Of a stretch of 64,000 bases of DNA, positions 11,757 to 22,968 are shown piece after piece. Positions within the stretch are counted from its first letter, which is position 1. Each line of letters begins with the position of its first letter. The position numbers and the translations under genes were made by a program. The DNA is from Chrysoporthe austroafricana (lineage: Eukaryota; Ascomycota; Sordariomycetes; Diaporthales; Cryphonectriaceae), in NCBI GenBank assembly GCA_001051155.2, contig JYIP02000002.1, positions 565,583 through 629,582 of the forward strand, read 5' to 3'. Below the pieces are notes generated by a model that was not told the origin of the DNA, did not search any database, and was given only the letters and a program-made list of their open reading frames with translations.

Positions 11757-14700
11757 GTTGAGATTTCTTCTGCAGGATGTGCAGAGAACGGGAGGTTCGA
11801 AAGTAAACAGACGTCTGGACACGCCTGTTTATACGTGTCGCCCGGCTGTGGGGCGGTGCTGTGTATATGTGAGGTCAGAGTCAGGGGTGGCCCCACGCCG
11901 ACTCGCGTCTCCACGAAGCTTCACCTGAGATGTTTACGAACCAGTGGGAGGGTCCTTCGTCGGGGAGATGCTGTCAACGTAGAAAGTACTGCATGGAGAT
12001 GAAGTCGAGAACAGCTTATGCCCCTGGCGATGGCGATAATGATTATGATCGGGGACGGATTGCGTCAGAAAGAGAAAGGGACTCTTCCTATCTACGCAGC
12101 AGACAATACTGCTCACTCAGCTCTCAGCTCTGACGCCAGCTCATCAGTGGCTGTATGCGCTGCCCCTCGTCAGACGCCCGCCGCGATGGGACTAAGTACA
12201 AAACGCTCTCTGGAGCTGAGGGGTCGAAACACACGGGGTCCCTGCAGATCAAGGTCTTGGCCTGCATAAATTGGAACGCTCACTGCCACTTTTCAGGATC
12301 CATACAGAGCGGTGAATCCTCTAGTTGACGCCAAGCTTCACTTGAGAACAATTCTCATGGTGTGATGAAGGCCTGTCATTTAGTCGGTTTACCGAGGGGC
12401 TCCTGGCCTTCAGTCACCATTGGCCGAGGCAGGATTGGCAGAATCGGTCCCCGTGCAGATGACCATTTCCTGTAAACGTGGCGGCACAAACGGGATGGTT
12501 CCGCAAATAATTGGTTGCGCGTCTGGTGCAACTCAACGCGGGCGGCCTTGGCTGCCTCAGCGGGCAAGCTCAGCGGGTGGGAGATGATGCTTTCGCTATC
12601 TGTTCTTCGAAGCAAAGAACAGGTTTATATTCGCCGCTGACCTCACACATACAGCACAGCCCAGAGGGCGTTAAGTCCCTGTACCAGTAGGGCTGAACTC
12701 CGCAGTGCTAAGTCGTTGTCAACGCCGCGTCCGAACACACGCTCACCATTGCGTCCAGCAGATTTCGTCTGAGGCAGAGTGAGAGCATCATTGAAAGCGT
12801 TGGCCTCGCCGTTGGCAATGTACTTGGAATCGCAGAAATCGACAGAAATAAGACGTCTGGCCTGGATTTTGGCGCTGTCGCACCGGTTGAGCGCACATGA
12901 CGGCCGGCCGCAGCCGCTCACCAAGTCCCACATTCCGGGCACCCGTCTCCCGTGCAATTTTCTTCTTTCGCATTGATAGGCTGTAACATCTGGTAGTACA
13001 GATCCCGACAGAATGCACAGCATCGGCGAGGCGGACAGCCTTGTGCAAGCGTGTGCTTTAGAGTAAAAGCTGGTGCTTTGGATAAGCGATGGCAGGCTGT
13101 CATGTGGAGCCGTTCGACAATGCTTGACATCGAGCTACCCGCGACGCCGAGCAGTATGCCCAAGATATGCTCGTTGATGCTAGGACATCATCGCCGACCA
13201 AACGGCAGCCAGGCACCAGATGAGGCTGTATGCAGGAGCGAAGGCGAGACTCTGTGCCTTTAATATGACGTGACACTGCATGGTGAGCGGTGGCGACCGA
13301 GGAAACGTCAATCTCTAGCAACATAGATCTCTTACATTGCATGAAGATCGCTCAGAAATAGCTAGCAGAGACTCGAAGAACGTAGATCGAAGCTCGCGAA
13401 TCGCTCGTGCACGATCTCGGCGGAATCTGGTGTCCAGATATTCAGCATATTATATCTGTTCATATCGACGAGAGATGGCTGAAAAATGGCGTGGCCTGGG
13501 TCTCTGCGACAGGCATATACGCCTATCGCCGCGCAGTCATAGGTTCGTGAATAGGTTCTTAGACAGACCAGTCCAGGACAGTTCCGTGTCTGTCTCACCG
13601 CTATCTGTGTTTCTAGGATTTTGCGCAGGTCTGCAAGTAGATTGCGAGGACGGTTATGCTTGCTACTGAATCTGCGGCCCCTTCGACTCCCCTCTCAAAA
13701 CTTGTAAGCGTAGCACGACAAATCGAAGCGGCTTCTGTAGATATCACAACTAATACAGAAGAGCTGTTCAGAATTTGCGACACAGATGATGTTGATCACT
13801 GATTCGACAAGCGTGCGTGGCCGGGCAGATATTCTTTGAGAGCCTTCATTGGTGAAACACATCGTGAGGAAGTCGCCATCGATGTAGTGTCTGGTACTTT
13901 TGTAGCTGCAAGCTCTCAAATGAGAGAATAGCAATCGCCGCATATAATCCACATTGACGGAAGAGCTTTGGTTAGTTTCTCCCTTCACCATCAAGCGAAC
14001 GGTGTGCACAGATGAAGCCGATCTGAAGCTGTGTGCGCCTCCAGAGACTCGGATGCGGATCGGAACATGTGCACCATCAGTCATCTTTTGGACACTCATC
14101 ATTTTGGAATCATAATTCGAAGCAACAAGATCTTCTAATCAAGCTGACTTCCGCAGTCAATGATGCGAAAGAGAGAGACTGTGTGTTACAGACCGAAAAC
14201 TTGAGCGTCCGTAAGCGAAGGACTCGTCTTTTTTCAAGCTGACAAGCGAATATCCGTTTCGCGTGACGGGGCCACTGGGACTTCGTTCAACGCTGTCATT
14301 GGGACCAGAGCGCGGATGTTTTCGTGGGCCTGCAGCTCTCCGGTGGCTTGAGCGGTGCTACCGACTTAAGCGACGTTGACAACAGTCCCAGGCTTCAGTT
14401 CGAGCTGACTTTTCAGACGCCGAGAGCGGGTTATGCTGATAGATCCAGGTCTGGATGGTTTCTCAAGATGGAGTGAGCTGTGACACGGCAGGTCGCTCAG
14501 CCATGCGTGGCGTCGCAGCACTGCGGGATGAACAGCTCAGACTTCAACGGCGGTGATCAGGGGCATGCCGTGCTCTCTGGTATCCTTCGCTAGGGTGTGG
14601 ACTCGTAGAAGCAAACTTCCTCCAGAATCGTATTGATGAATTGTGACGGTTTTGTGTGAAGGATACGTCTGGCTTAGAGAAACGATCCATTGTAGGTATC

Positions 14701-16256
14701 ATGTAGACGCCCCGCAAGGGTCGTCTGAGATCCACGCCAACAGGACGACGAATAATTTCTGGGTCAATGGGGAGCCCGAGGAAACAAGCCGCTAGTGACG
14801 ACGGTTACCAGCTCTCAAACTCTGATTTGCATCTGTCGAGAGCCAGGTGGCTCTGGTACTGGTGGGCAACGGGCCATGGTCTACTATGCGTATCACGTCC
14901 GAGTCTCGCTTGGCCTGTTTCCATGTCCCTTCTCGGATGTGCATCGTCACAGTTGACGGCCGCGGGCATGGTAAGGACCGGACTCTCGACACTGTCTGGA
15001 GCTCTGTCTCCGCCCACCGTACCTGGCTCCATGACGGTGACCAGAGGGAGACTGCATGGTCATACTTTGCCTTCCGTCCCGTGTAAGCGCAGCGTTGGTT
15101 GGGGGAGGGGGCAAGAGTTCCCAGCCCCAGAACCGAAGCATGAGCCACGATCGAGACGACAGAGGCTCGCAGATATTCCCCGCTGCGATGGTGGCAAGCA
15201 AGAGAATATGGCAGAACTGGCTCGGATTTTAGGTTGGGCAGCTCCCCGTTTCGCCAGAGGGGCGTGTACGTCTCTGGGGTGCTGGGCCAGGTCTCCCCTC
15301 TCTCGTCACGGGTATCCTAGCGAGATATCTTTTGCTCGTGAAAGATGACGAGTCATGCGGAAAATGAGACTGGACCTCGATCACGATGCTTGGCCAGAGG
15401 ATGGGCGGCAGGCGTAGGCGGACGGACGAATGAAGCTGAGGATGTCGAGAGCTGTGCGACGAGGCAAGATTTGTGAGGCGAATCGTCTGAAAATATGTCC
15501 CGACATATCGCAGGGATTCTGGAAGTCGCCGTGGAGGGAAATGGACAGGGGGGTCACCGTGGGGGGGATCCGTGAACCCGCTGGGCTGGTACCCGTCCCA
15601 GCAGCCAATAAACCCTGTAGACCAGCTGCAGGGCGGGCTTTCAGCCTTATAGGCAGTAGCACCAGTGGCACGCGACTTACACCCGTAGTGCCACAGTGCG
15701 TCGGTAAACCCTGTAAAGCCCCCTGCCGTCCCCTGTAACCCCCCCCTGCGGTGCCTGGCCATCACTCCAATGCAAATCTACTTGAAGCATCATAACATAC
15801 AATTTCGAGCAGCTTCGTAGCGATGACACCCAGACTAATAGGTCACCATTTCCGCTTCTTACGCGCTAGCTTGAGACTTGCAATGACAATCTCGGTTGGC
15901 ATCCTCTGTATCGAGTAATAGACTATATAAACTTCGCGGGTGGCCCACCCCCACTGCTCTGTCCATTGCTCTGCGTCCTGCCCCTGCGGATCCCAGCAGA
16001 CATTTAGCACCAGCCACTTCCCGAGCTGTCCATGACTTCGCCATAGACCTGACGGTCCCTCGTCTGCAGTCTCGTTCCTTTACTGCCTCGACAGGTTCTG
16101 ACTCCTCCCCCAGTCGCCCTGAGGGTGGCCCTGTGTGTCTGACAGCCTCCTAGGGTCCTCGGCGCATGCCGTATCGCGACCATCCCCGGCCTGTTTCACA
16201 CGCACTGCTAGAGTACCTCATAGTCTTCTCACGGTGATTCCGCCCACCTGCCCACC
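11757..16256. other. Gene-poor 4.5 kb region
   Basis: No gene here can be supported with confidence. On the minus strand around 13290-12640 several short frames contain clustered cysteines (for example a CPPRRCCAFC segment near 13040), which could be exons of a small secreted Cys-rich protein, but no splice model joins them convincingly. A 135-codon minus-strand frame at 13695-14102 is listed separately. At about 15600-15745 the plus strand carries several copies of a CCCTGTA-containing motif (near 15610, 15708 and 15731) followed by a C run; it is not the TTAGGG telomere repeat. The final 350 bases before 16257 are pyrimidine-rich and probably hold the promoter of the acetyltransferase gene. 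Confidence 0.35.
13695..14102 (-). CDS. Unrecognised open frame, possibly an exon
   Basis: A 135-codon frame beginning with two Met codons and ending CYAYKF. It has balanced composition rather than the Arg/Pro/Ala bias of shadow frames: segments such as VHTVRLMVKGETNQ, DYMRRLLFSHLRAC and FLTMCFTNEG look protein-like. A TAG that could act as a splice acceptor lies about 40 bases upstream in a compatible frame, so this may be the last exon of a longer or decayed gene. No family is recognised and no function is proposed. Confidence 0.25.
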   Translation of the reverse strand: MMSVQKMTDGAHVPIRIRVSGGAHSFRSASSVHTVRLMVKGETNQSSSVNVDYMRRLLFSHLRACSYKSTRHYIDGDFLTMCFTNEGSQRISARPRTLVESVINIICVANSEQLFCISCDIYRSRFDLSCYAYKF

Positions 16257-16900
16257 ATGTCAGGGCCAGGCACCGCAAGAGCCCAGATCTTCAACGCGAA
16301 GGAGCACGCCCACCTGACGCCCTGGCTGGCTGGGCTCCAGGCGCAGTGCATCACATCCGACAAGACGATCAGCGCCTTCCTCCCGCCCCTGAGCCACGAG
16401 AAGCTCCTCGCCTGGTGGAAAGACCGGATCGCGGAGGCCGCCAGCGGCACGAGGATCATCGTGATGCTGCTCCTCGACGCGGAGCCCGGCGTGAGGGTGA
16501 AGGGAGACAGCCTGGTCGGCGTCGCGATGCTGGCGATGCCGCCCCTGGAGACGGCCCCGTTCCGGGCCACCGTCGAGAGCCTGCTGCTCAGCACCAAGTA
16601 TCGGCGTAGGGGTGGCGCGACAACCCTAATCAAGGCTCTGGAGGCACAGGCGGTGCTCAAGGGAAAGACACTCCTGGTAAGCTGCCGCCTTCTCCGCCGC
16701 CGTCCAGAGAGAATCACATGTACTCACTCACCGTCACCACACAGATGGCCGAGGTGGAGGGCGGGTCCCCGGCCGCGGACCTCTTCGTGCGTCTGGACTA
16801 CCAGGCGGTCGGCACGGTCCCCGACTACAGCATCAACCCGAGCGGTGAGTTGAGGGGTTTCGTCTTCCTCTACAAAAATCTTAAGGGTCTCAGGGACTAG
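16257..16900 (+). CDS. GNAT-family N-acetyltransferase
   Basis: Predicted acetyl-CoA-dependent N-acetyltransferase; the substrate is unknown. Exons 16257-16676 and 16745-16900 (68-nt intron, GTAAGC donor, ACACAG acceptor); 191 residues. The acetyl-CoA loop is STKYRRRGGATTLIKALE, equivalent to the R/Q-x-x-G-x-G/A motif A of GNAT proteins. The segment after the intron, MAEVEGGSPAADLFVRLDYQAVGTVPDY, matches the usual beta-5 and helix end (a G-S-P-A followed by LGY and a VG-x-VP). The C-terminus FLYKNLKGLRD corresponds to the family's FFYKDL ending. Length is typical. The start gives MSGPGTARAQIFN and is the first Met of the frame. Confidence 0.82.
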
Positions 16901-19191
16901 AAGCCCAGGTTCACCTCCTCCCAAGCGCGGCAGACCGCTCGCCCAGCGACCCCCACGCGGTCTTTCAGCAGAGCACCAAAGATGCGGCCCTGGGCCTCCG
17001 TAGATAGGGTGTGGAGGCCCAGGGGGCGCCCGAAGCAAGAGCTGACGCCACGGAGGCACCGGATCAGGAGCTGCACTTCATCGAAGCGGATGGCGAGACA
17101 GAGAGACAGAGACACGGTGGCTGGGAGCCGCGAGGACTATGGTGTTCTTGTTCAGGCTCCGCCGGCCCAAGTTGACGGCAAAGAGGAGGAGTTCTAATGA
17201 CGAGGTGGAATATCCGGATGTTATAGAGCGCTCTATCCGCAATGGATTCGTCCATAGAGGCTAGGTGCCAGGCCCGCGCATAATCTTCTGGGGGTTGTAC
17301 ATTATACAATAGATAATTGATCGCATCTACAGCTCTCTTCTCTCGCAAACCTTTTAGGTAGTATGGATGCTGTAGTCGCTCGCCACCATGTCAAAGGACT
17401 GCCATCTTGCCATACCTATCATCCTACACTCATACGCCTTATGACGGCCAGTCTATCCGCGCAAAGCGTGGTCATCTTGTGGGAGGCAATGATCCCACCA
17501 GATCCTTTTCCACCACAGCCCGCGTCAGACGGCTTGGCTGTCTGGTGCTTCACCGGTCGACTGCAACTGCAGGCCTCCAGCCAGCTGCTGCCGCCTCGGC
17601 TCTCGCCCGCCTCTCGACCTTGCAAGGTCTAATCTTCCGTGCATGCCTAACACGAACGTCAGACCCCATAGGACACGCAACGCCTCACTGGGTTTCGTCT
17701 CTGGATCCGAGGGGGATGATCATGACGCTTAGCGCCTGGCGCAATTTCCACGCTGAGGCATCGTGTCATCAGCACTAGGCACCCGGCAATGAGGCATGGC
17801 CAGCATAGCATAAGGCGGCGATGTACACGAAAGGCTTTTTAAGCATCGGGTATCTCCGAGGTTGCAACGAGGCCAGATCAACTCACCGGCTCGGGAGCTC
17901 ATCGGCCTCATCTCGCTATCGAAGCGAACCAAGAATTCTCATCCTAAAGGCCGCCCTTTGCCACGGCCAGGTGCACAAGATCAGCTCTATACCGCACCCC
18001 GAGCGGGTATATCGACTTGCAAGACGATCGCTTCGTGATCGGCGACCTCTCCGTCCACGCTGTGGCGAGGCGAGCCTGCAGCGCAGCGGCGAGTCATTCT
18101 GTCGTGTGTCTCGTCCATGAGAACATTGTCGCCCCTCCCAATCAGGCGCGCCGCCGCCTCCGGGCTCTTCCACCTGGCGACTCGAGCTCGACGGCGACTC
18201 AGCCGCGCCGCCTGAGTCGGCTGCAGGGCCCAGTCCCTGCGCAGCGCGGCCCACCGGCCGGGTCTTGCGAGCCTCGTCGGTTCGCTGGTCGGTTCGCTGG
18301 CAGCGCCGCAGGGCATGACGAGAGCCCCTCAGGAGCTGGAGGTCAGCAGCGAGTGTTCAGGTCGGCAGAAATGTTCCGCCGGGGCTCCGGCCACGAGCAA
18401 TGAATGAATGGCGTGGCGTGGCGTGGCGTGGCATTCGAGGACATTGCAGCTCGGGACCGAGCCGACCCATAGGATCGACGCCCGGGCTGGACAGCCAAAG
18501 TCTCCGATTCGCCGCTGCAAGGGCGTGGCGTGAGAGCTTTGTGTCACTGCTTCTCTGGATCCTGTACCCATCGTGCTCCTTGCTGCCTCGCTGGCGAGTC
18601 CACGCACGCAGCCAGCGGCCCCGGGGAGGGGGGGAGGATGTGCTCCCACCGCGGGAGGGTTTGATGAGGCCAAGATATTTTCGGCTCCCCAGCTCGCGGC
18701 TGAAGGATCGAAGAGGAAGGGGAATACGTCCCCACAAGGGGGACTATCACCGAGAGGCCGTCTCAGAGCCGTCTGATTAGCCTTGGGGGCACGGCCGTTT
18801 GTGCCACTGTGCCTCACGCCGGTGTGCTATGCAGCGTGGAGGGACGGGCACAGCAAGCTTTCTTGGTTCCGAGTATTCGCGAGACTGACTGGTCAGAACC
18901 CTCGATCTCGGGTCCACAAACTCAAACAGGCGACTAGGGACGCTTGCAGGTGCGGAGTGTTGAACTGGCGTGCCAATACAAAGAACTGAACCTTAAGCAC
19001 GTCCCCAGCCCGACCTCCGCGGCGGGCTGCTGCTCGAGGTCCCACGCTGAGACGGTTCCTCGTCCCTTGTCCCATCGCGTCTCGTCCCTATCTCGTTCTC
19101 TCCCACTGACTCACATCTCCACGTCTAAGCCTCTTGGCGTCCTGACCTACCTATCGCGAGCGCGAGAAGCCACGATCTGATCGCATACACG
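16901..19191. other. GC-rich intergenic region, 2.3 kb
   Basis: No gene is supported. A minus-strand frame at 16897-17115 (ending in RAVCRAWEEVNLGF) and another at 17064-17348 are moderately protein-like and could be parts of one small gene convergent with the acetyltransferase, but no start and splice pattern is convincing. From 17900 to 18800 both strands carry overlapping Arg/Pro/Ser-rich frames typical of GC-rich non-coding DNA. A short GGCGT tandem repeat lies at 18410. The 100 bases before 19192 are rich in TCTC and CGTC runs and probably form the promoter of the next gene. Confidence 0.35.
18410..18432. repeat. Short tandem repeat, about four copies of GGCGT
   Basis: Four direct copies of the pentamer GGCGT read through without interruption, ending in GGCATTC. 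It lies in intergenic DNA and is probably a simple microsatellite. Confidence 0.8.
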
Positions 19192-20497
19192 ATGACGAAG
19201 ACGGTGGTGATCCTGGGAGGGTCGTATGGCGGCCTCCATGTCGCGCACTATCTGCTCAAGCACAAGACCCTGGATGTGAAGGTCATCCTGGTATCAAAGG
19301 TCCGTGAGCAAGGCAGGGCAACTGAGAAGCCCTGGCATATCTATCTCCACATACGAGCTTTCCGACAGATCGAGACCCTGCATGCGAGCCTCGGCAGCGA
19401 GACTGACGTTCCCGGACATTAGAGCTCCCAGTTCTACTGGAACATGGCCTCGGTCCGCGCCATCGTGCCCGGCACCCTCAAGGACGAGCAGCTCTTCCAG
19501 CCCCTCAGCGCCGCATTCGAGCGATACCCGAAGGAGAAATACGAGGTCGTCATCGGGTCCGCCAGCAAGGTCGACACGGGGTCCAAGACGGTGCTCGTCT
19601 CCGTGGACGGGTCGGACCGGACCCTGAACTACGACTAGCTGGTCGTCGCCACCGGGGCCCGGTGCACGGCCTCCAGCGTGCCGTGGAAGCTCGTCGGCAC
19701 ATACGACGAGACCGTGGCGAGCCTGGACAGCATCCGGGAGCGGGTGCAGGCCGCCAAGACCATCGTCGTCGCCGGCGCCGGCGCCACGGGCGTCGAGGTC
19801 GCCGGCGAGCTGGGGTACGAGTACGGCAAGACCAAGGAGGTCACGCTCCTGTGCGGGGGGCCGACCCTGCTCGACGGCGACAGCATCGCCGGCGCGGCGA
19901 AGTCGGCGCTAGAGAAGCTCAACGTCAAGATCAGGTTCGGCGCGAGGGTCGCCGGCGCCAAGGAGCTGGCGGACGGCAAGACGGAGGTGAGCCTGGAGAG
20001 CGCAGAGACGGTCACGGCGGACTTGTATCTCCCTACGATGGGCATGACGCCCAACTCGGAGCTGTTGGACGGTGCGTATCTGGGTGAGAAGGGCTATGTT
20101 GTCACGGATGATACCTACCAGGTCAAGGGGCTGGAGGGGCAGGGCGTATGGGCGCTGGGCGATGTGGTCAGCAAACCGAGGGGCGGGTTTATGATCACGC
20201 AGAAGCAGGTGAGTCTACGTCTCCGGTATCACCAGGCAAGCATGGGGGCGGAGCGGCCGCTGACCGCTGTGACAGGCTGCCGGCGTCGCGAAGAATGTCG
20301 AGCTCACCCTGCAGGGCAAGAATCCCGTGAACGTCAAGCTTCTGCCCATGGACATCCTGGCCTGCGCAGTGGGCAGGAGCGGAGGCGTCGGGAGAATGGG
20401 CCCAGTCAAGATGTTCTCGACAATGGTCTGGCTCGCCAAGGGGCGGACCCTTGGTATCCAGAGGATGTCTGGCTACATCGACGGCAGTGTCGCCTAG
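19192..20497 (+). pseudogene. AIF-like FAD/NAD(P)H oxidoreductase interrupted by one in-frame TAG
   Basis: Homologous to the AMID/AIF-like flavoprotein oxidoreductases. Exons 19192-19299, 19423-20208 and 20276-20497, equivalent to 371 residues, the normal family length. The FAD-binding Rossmann motif is VVILGGSYGGLHVAHYL near residue 5. Fungal hallmark SSQFYWNMASVRAIVPG follows intron 1. The second nucleotide motif is IVVAGAGATGVEVAGELGYEY and the FAD-contact end is VWALGDVVSKPRGG. At 19636-19638 a TAG replaces residue 108 exactly where the family has the tyrosine of YDYLVVATGA; the frame is perfect on both sides and no intron removes it. Everything else is intact, so the break is recent, a sequencing error, or a read-through stop. 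As written, only a 107-residue fragment would be made. Confidence 0.85.
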
Positions 20498-21127
20498 GCG
20501 ACACATGTGACGAGGCTCAAGGTGTGCATCGACGCCCCGTGGACGCTGGTGCTGAAGTCAGTCCGGGGGGGTTCTGATGGATGAAGGTCAGAAACACAAT
20601 GGGCCCACGATGCTGCTCAGATTTCTGCAGATATGCCAAGGGAACCAACCACATATAATTAATGAGTGCAGTAGGAAACTAATCAACCCCCGATATTTTC
20701 ACCAGACGCGAGCGTATCTCTGGAGAGATCCAGGCGAGGGCTACACCTCCCTTGCATGCTGATGGTTAGCCAGACAACTGGAACTCAACGCCGGATGGGC
20801 ACAGCCGGAAAGGGAGGGCCAGATGGGCCAAATTCCGTGCAGCAATGCCCTGGTGGAGCGCGTTTGGCCAGGCCTCACTATGTCTCACCCAAGACCGTAT
20901 GCGGAATGCTCCTATATCGTGTCCCCAGCCACGCGAAATTACTCTGCACACCAAATGTCTTGCTTTTCAACGCGTAGTGCCGACGGACGCGGCGGCGCAC
21001 TCGCCGGACGTTCTTGACGCGTTGGTCGAGAACATCTTTATATATTGGCGCTTCGATACCGATGCTGATGGTGATGCACATGTGCTAGTCGTGCGCCCTC
21101 CCCTCCCCTCTCTTTCTCTCCCCAAAG
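20498..21127. other. Intergenic region before the glycosyltransferase-like gene
   Basis: No gene is supported. It holds the 3' region of the broken oxidoreductase gene and the upstream region of the next. AT-rich stretches near 20650-20700 and a CT-rich block at 21095-21122, directly before the next start, are the only visible structure. Confidence 0.4.
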
Positions 21128-22852
21128 ATGGTGAAGATGGCACCGGACGGGCCCTGGAGGAAAGGGCTTTGGAGAGCCCCGTCGACGCCCATAGCCAAAG
21201 TTGGGTGTTGTTTTCTCGTCGCCACTGCAGTATGGCTGGTCGCCACCAGTCTCGAGCAGCATCCGGTGGTGTCCCTTCATGGCCTAAAATCTACAGCAAG
21301 CGACTTCTTTACTTCGAGTGGCGGTGACCATCTAAAGGCCGCGCCCTGGTTGCCTAGCTCCGTATGGAACCTGCAGGAAGAACCGCACGACCCATATGAG
21401 GAGGAAGAGGATGAATACGCCGCGAAGCCGCACGCGGATGCTTCTTCCGACGGGCACTCGGCACATGCTTCCCAGACGGCCTCCGCGGAAGCTTCTCCCA
21501 CGAATGAGCCCCCCAGGACCTGGGACCTCTCCAGCTTCAAGCAGGCGTGGCTCGACACCGAGATCGGCGGGGACTTCGACGGCTCGCGGCTCGCAGAGAT
21601 ATGCAGAGAGACCGCCTGGCGCTCGGACGTCGCCGTCCAGATGATCAACAGCCGCGGCGGCCTCGCCAACGTACGCGGGACCATACTCGACTTCATCCAC
21701 TTCGCGATCCGGACCGGCTCGGCCCACGTCGTCCTCCCCTCGTACGTGAAGCGCACGGATTCCAGCCTGGACTGGATGGATGAAAGCAACGGGTACTGGC
21801 CGTTCTCGAACCTGTTCGACGACGCGTGGTTCCTGCAGACCATGGACACGCACTGTCCGCAGATGACCTTTTACCACAATGCCACAGACGTCCCGTACAA
21901 GTCGGGCGTGGAGCACAACTACCAGGCCGTCGCCTCAAGGCCCGACAAGAGGCCGGAGGAGAACATCGGCTCGACGGTCCAGCACTTCGCGGGATGGCTG
22001 GCGGACAAGCCCCCCGGGTACGAACCGGACCAGCTGAACCTCGTCAACGTATCGGCGACGCTGTGGGCCTACGACATGATGCCCTGGCCGCGGCTGCGCC
22101 GGGCGCTCGGGCGGCTCTGCAAGATCAACCCGCGCATCCGCGAGCTCGCCGCCACGGCCACGTACGGCCTGCGCGCCCTGCACAACCTGTCCGAGGTCAT
22201 CGACCCCCGCGAGCAGATCTACCAGAACGCCTTCTACGGCATGCATCTGCGCACGGAGGCGGACGTGTCGATCGTGAACTGGGACGCCAACTTCGGCGGC
22301 TTCGACGACCAGACCGACATCCACCTGGCGCGGTGCCAGGACCTCGGGCTGAAGGTGATCTACGTGGCCAGCGGGAAGCGGGAGGATGTCGTCCGGTTTG
22401 CGGACAAAGCGATGGAGAGGGCGAACATTATTGTCGTGAGCAAGGATGACCTGATCACGGCGCCGGACGATCGAGCGGCTCTGGATGGCATGACATGGGA
22501 TCAGCGAGGGGCGCTTGACTGGGAGGTTCTTGCACGGAGTACCTATTTCAGCGGACCTGTGATGGTAAGTCTCTCCGATGTAACCACCCTCCCCCCTTTT
22601 CATTCGGCAGGGGAACGAGGGATGCTGTTGTTGATGGACGTTGCTGACATGGCCCCACAGAGCAGCTTTGCCTGGAACATGGCATTCAGGAGGCACTTCT
22701 ACCTCAACGACAGTCGGCTGGACAGGGTGAACCCGTATGCGATTCAGGAGAGTGCACCCCTTGTTGCGTTCGACGATGGGCTGAGCAGAATCATGCTCAA
22801 GACCCACTTCGATCTGGTAGAGTTCATGGCTCCGCGCGCCATATTTCCATAG
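21128..22852 (+). CDS. Type II membrane glycosyltransferase-like protein (O-fucosyltransferase-like)
   Basis: Predicted Golgi protein: short cytosolic N-terminus, one membrane helix near residues 20-40 (GCCFLVATAVWLVATSL), an acidic Ser-rich stem, then a lumenal domain. One intron (22565-22660, GTAAGT to CCACAG) gives 542 residues. Lumenal motifs AWRSDVAVQMINSRGGLANVRG, NAFYGMHLRTEADV and ARCQDLGLKVIYVASGKRED resemble fungal proteins related to GDP-fucose protein O-fucosyltransferases. The HLRTE segment sits where that fold has its sugar-nucleotide motif, and SSFAWNMAFRRHF restores a conserved C-terminal motif across the intron. Sequons NAT, NVS, NLS and NDS are present. Enzyme activity and donor sugar are inferred, not shown. 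The 96-nt intron has no stop in frame, so an unspliced message would also be translatable. Confidence 0.7.
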   Translation: MVKMAPDGPWRKGLWRAPSTPIAKVGCCFLVATAVWLVATSLEQHPVVSLHGLKSTASDFFTSSGGDHLKAAPWLPSSVWNLQEEPHDPYEEEEDEYAAKPHADASSDGHSAHASQTASAEASPTNEPPRTWDLSSFKQAWLDTEIGGDFDGSRLAEICRETAWRSDVAVQMINSRGGLANVRGTILDFIHFAIRTGSAHVVLPSYVKRTDSSLDWMDESNGYWPFSNLFDDAWFLQTMDTHCPQMTFYHNATDVPYKSGVEHNYQAVASRPDKRPEENIGSTVQHFAGWLADKPPGYEPDQLNLVNVSATLWAYDMMPWPRLRRALGRLCKINPRIRELAATATYGLRALHNLSEVIDPREQIYQNAFYGMHLRTEADVSIVNWDANFGGFDDQTDIHLARCQDLGLKVIYVASGKREDVVRFADKAMERANIIVVSKDDLITAPDDRAALDGMTWDQRGALDWEVLARSTYFSGPVMVSLSDVTTLPPFHSAGERGMLLLMDVADMAPQSSFAWNMAFRRHFYLNDSRLDRVNPYAIQESAPLVAFDDGLSRIMLKTHFDLVEFMAPRAIFP

Positions 22853-22968
22853 ACTGTAATCACTATGAGGCCGCTGCTGGTGGCGGCGTTTTGGTTTTTT
22901 TTCAAAGAATTCGGCCTGGGCCGCTTCAATATGCATTATGGCTAATTCTCGGCCCGCCAGGCTCATGC

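Noticed and set aside
15600..15745. Telomere-like or transposon-end repeat (CCCTGTA motif copies)
   Set aside because: Unit is not TTAGGG, copies are few and uneven, and no coding or terminal inverted repeats accompany it.
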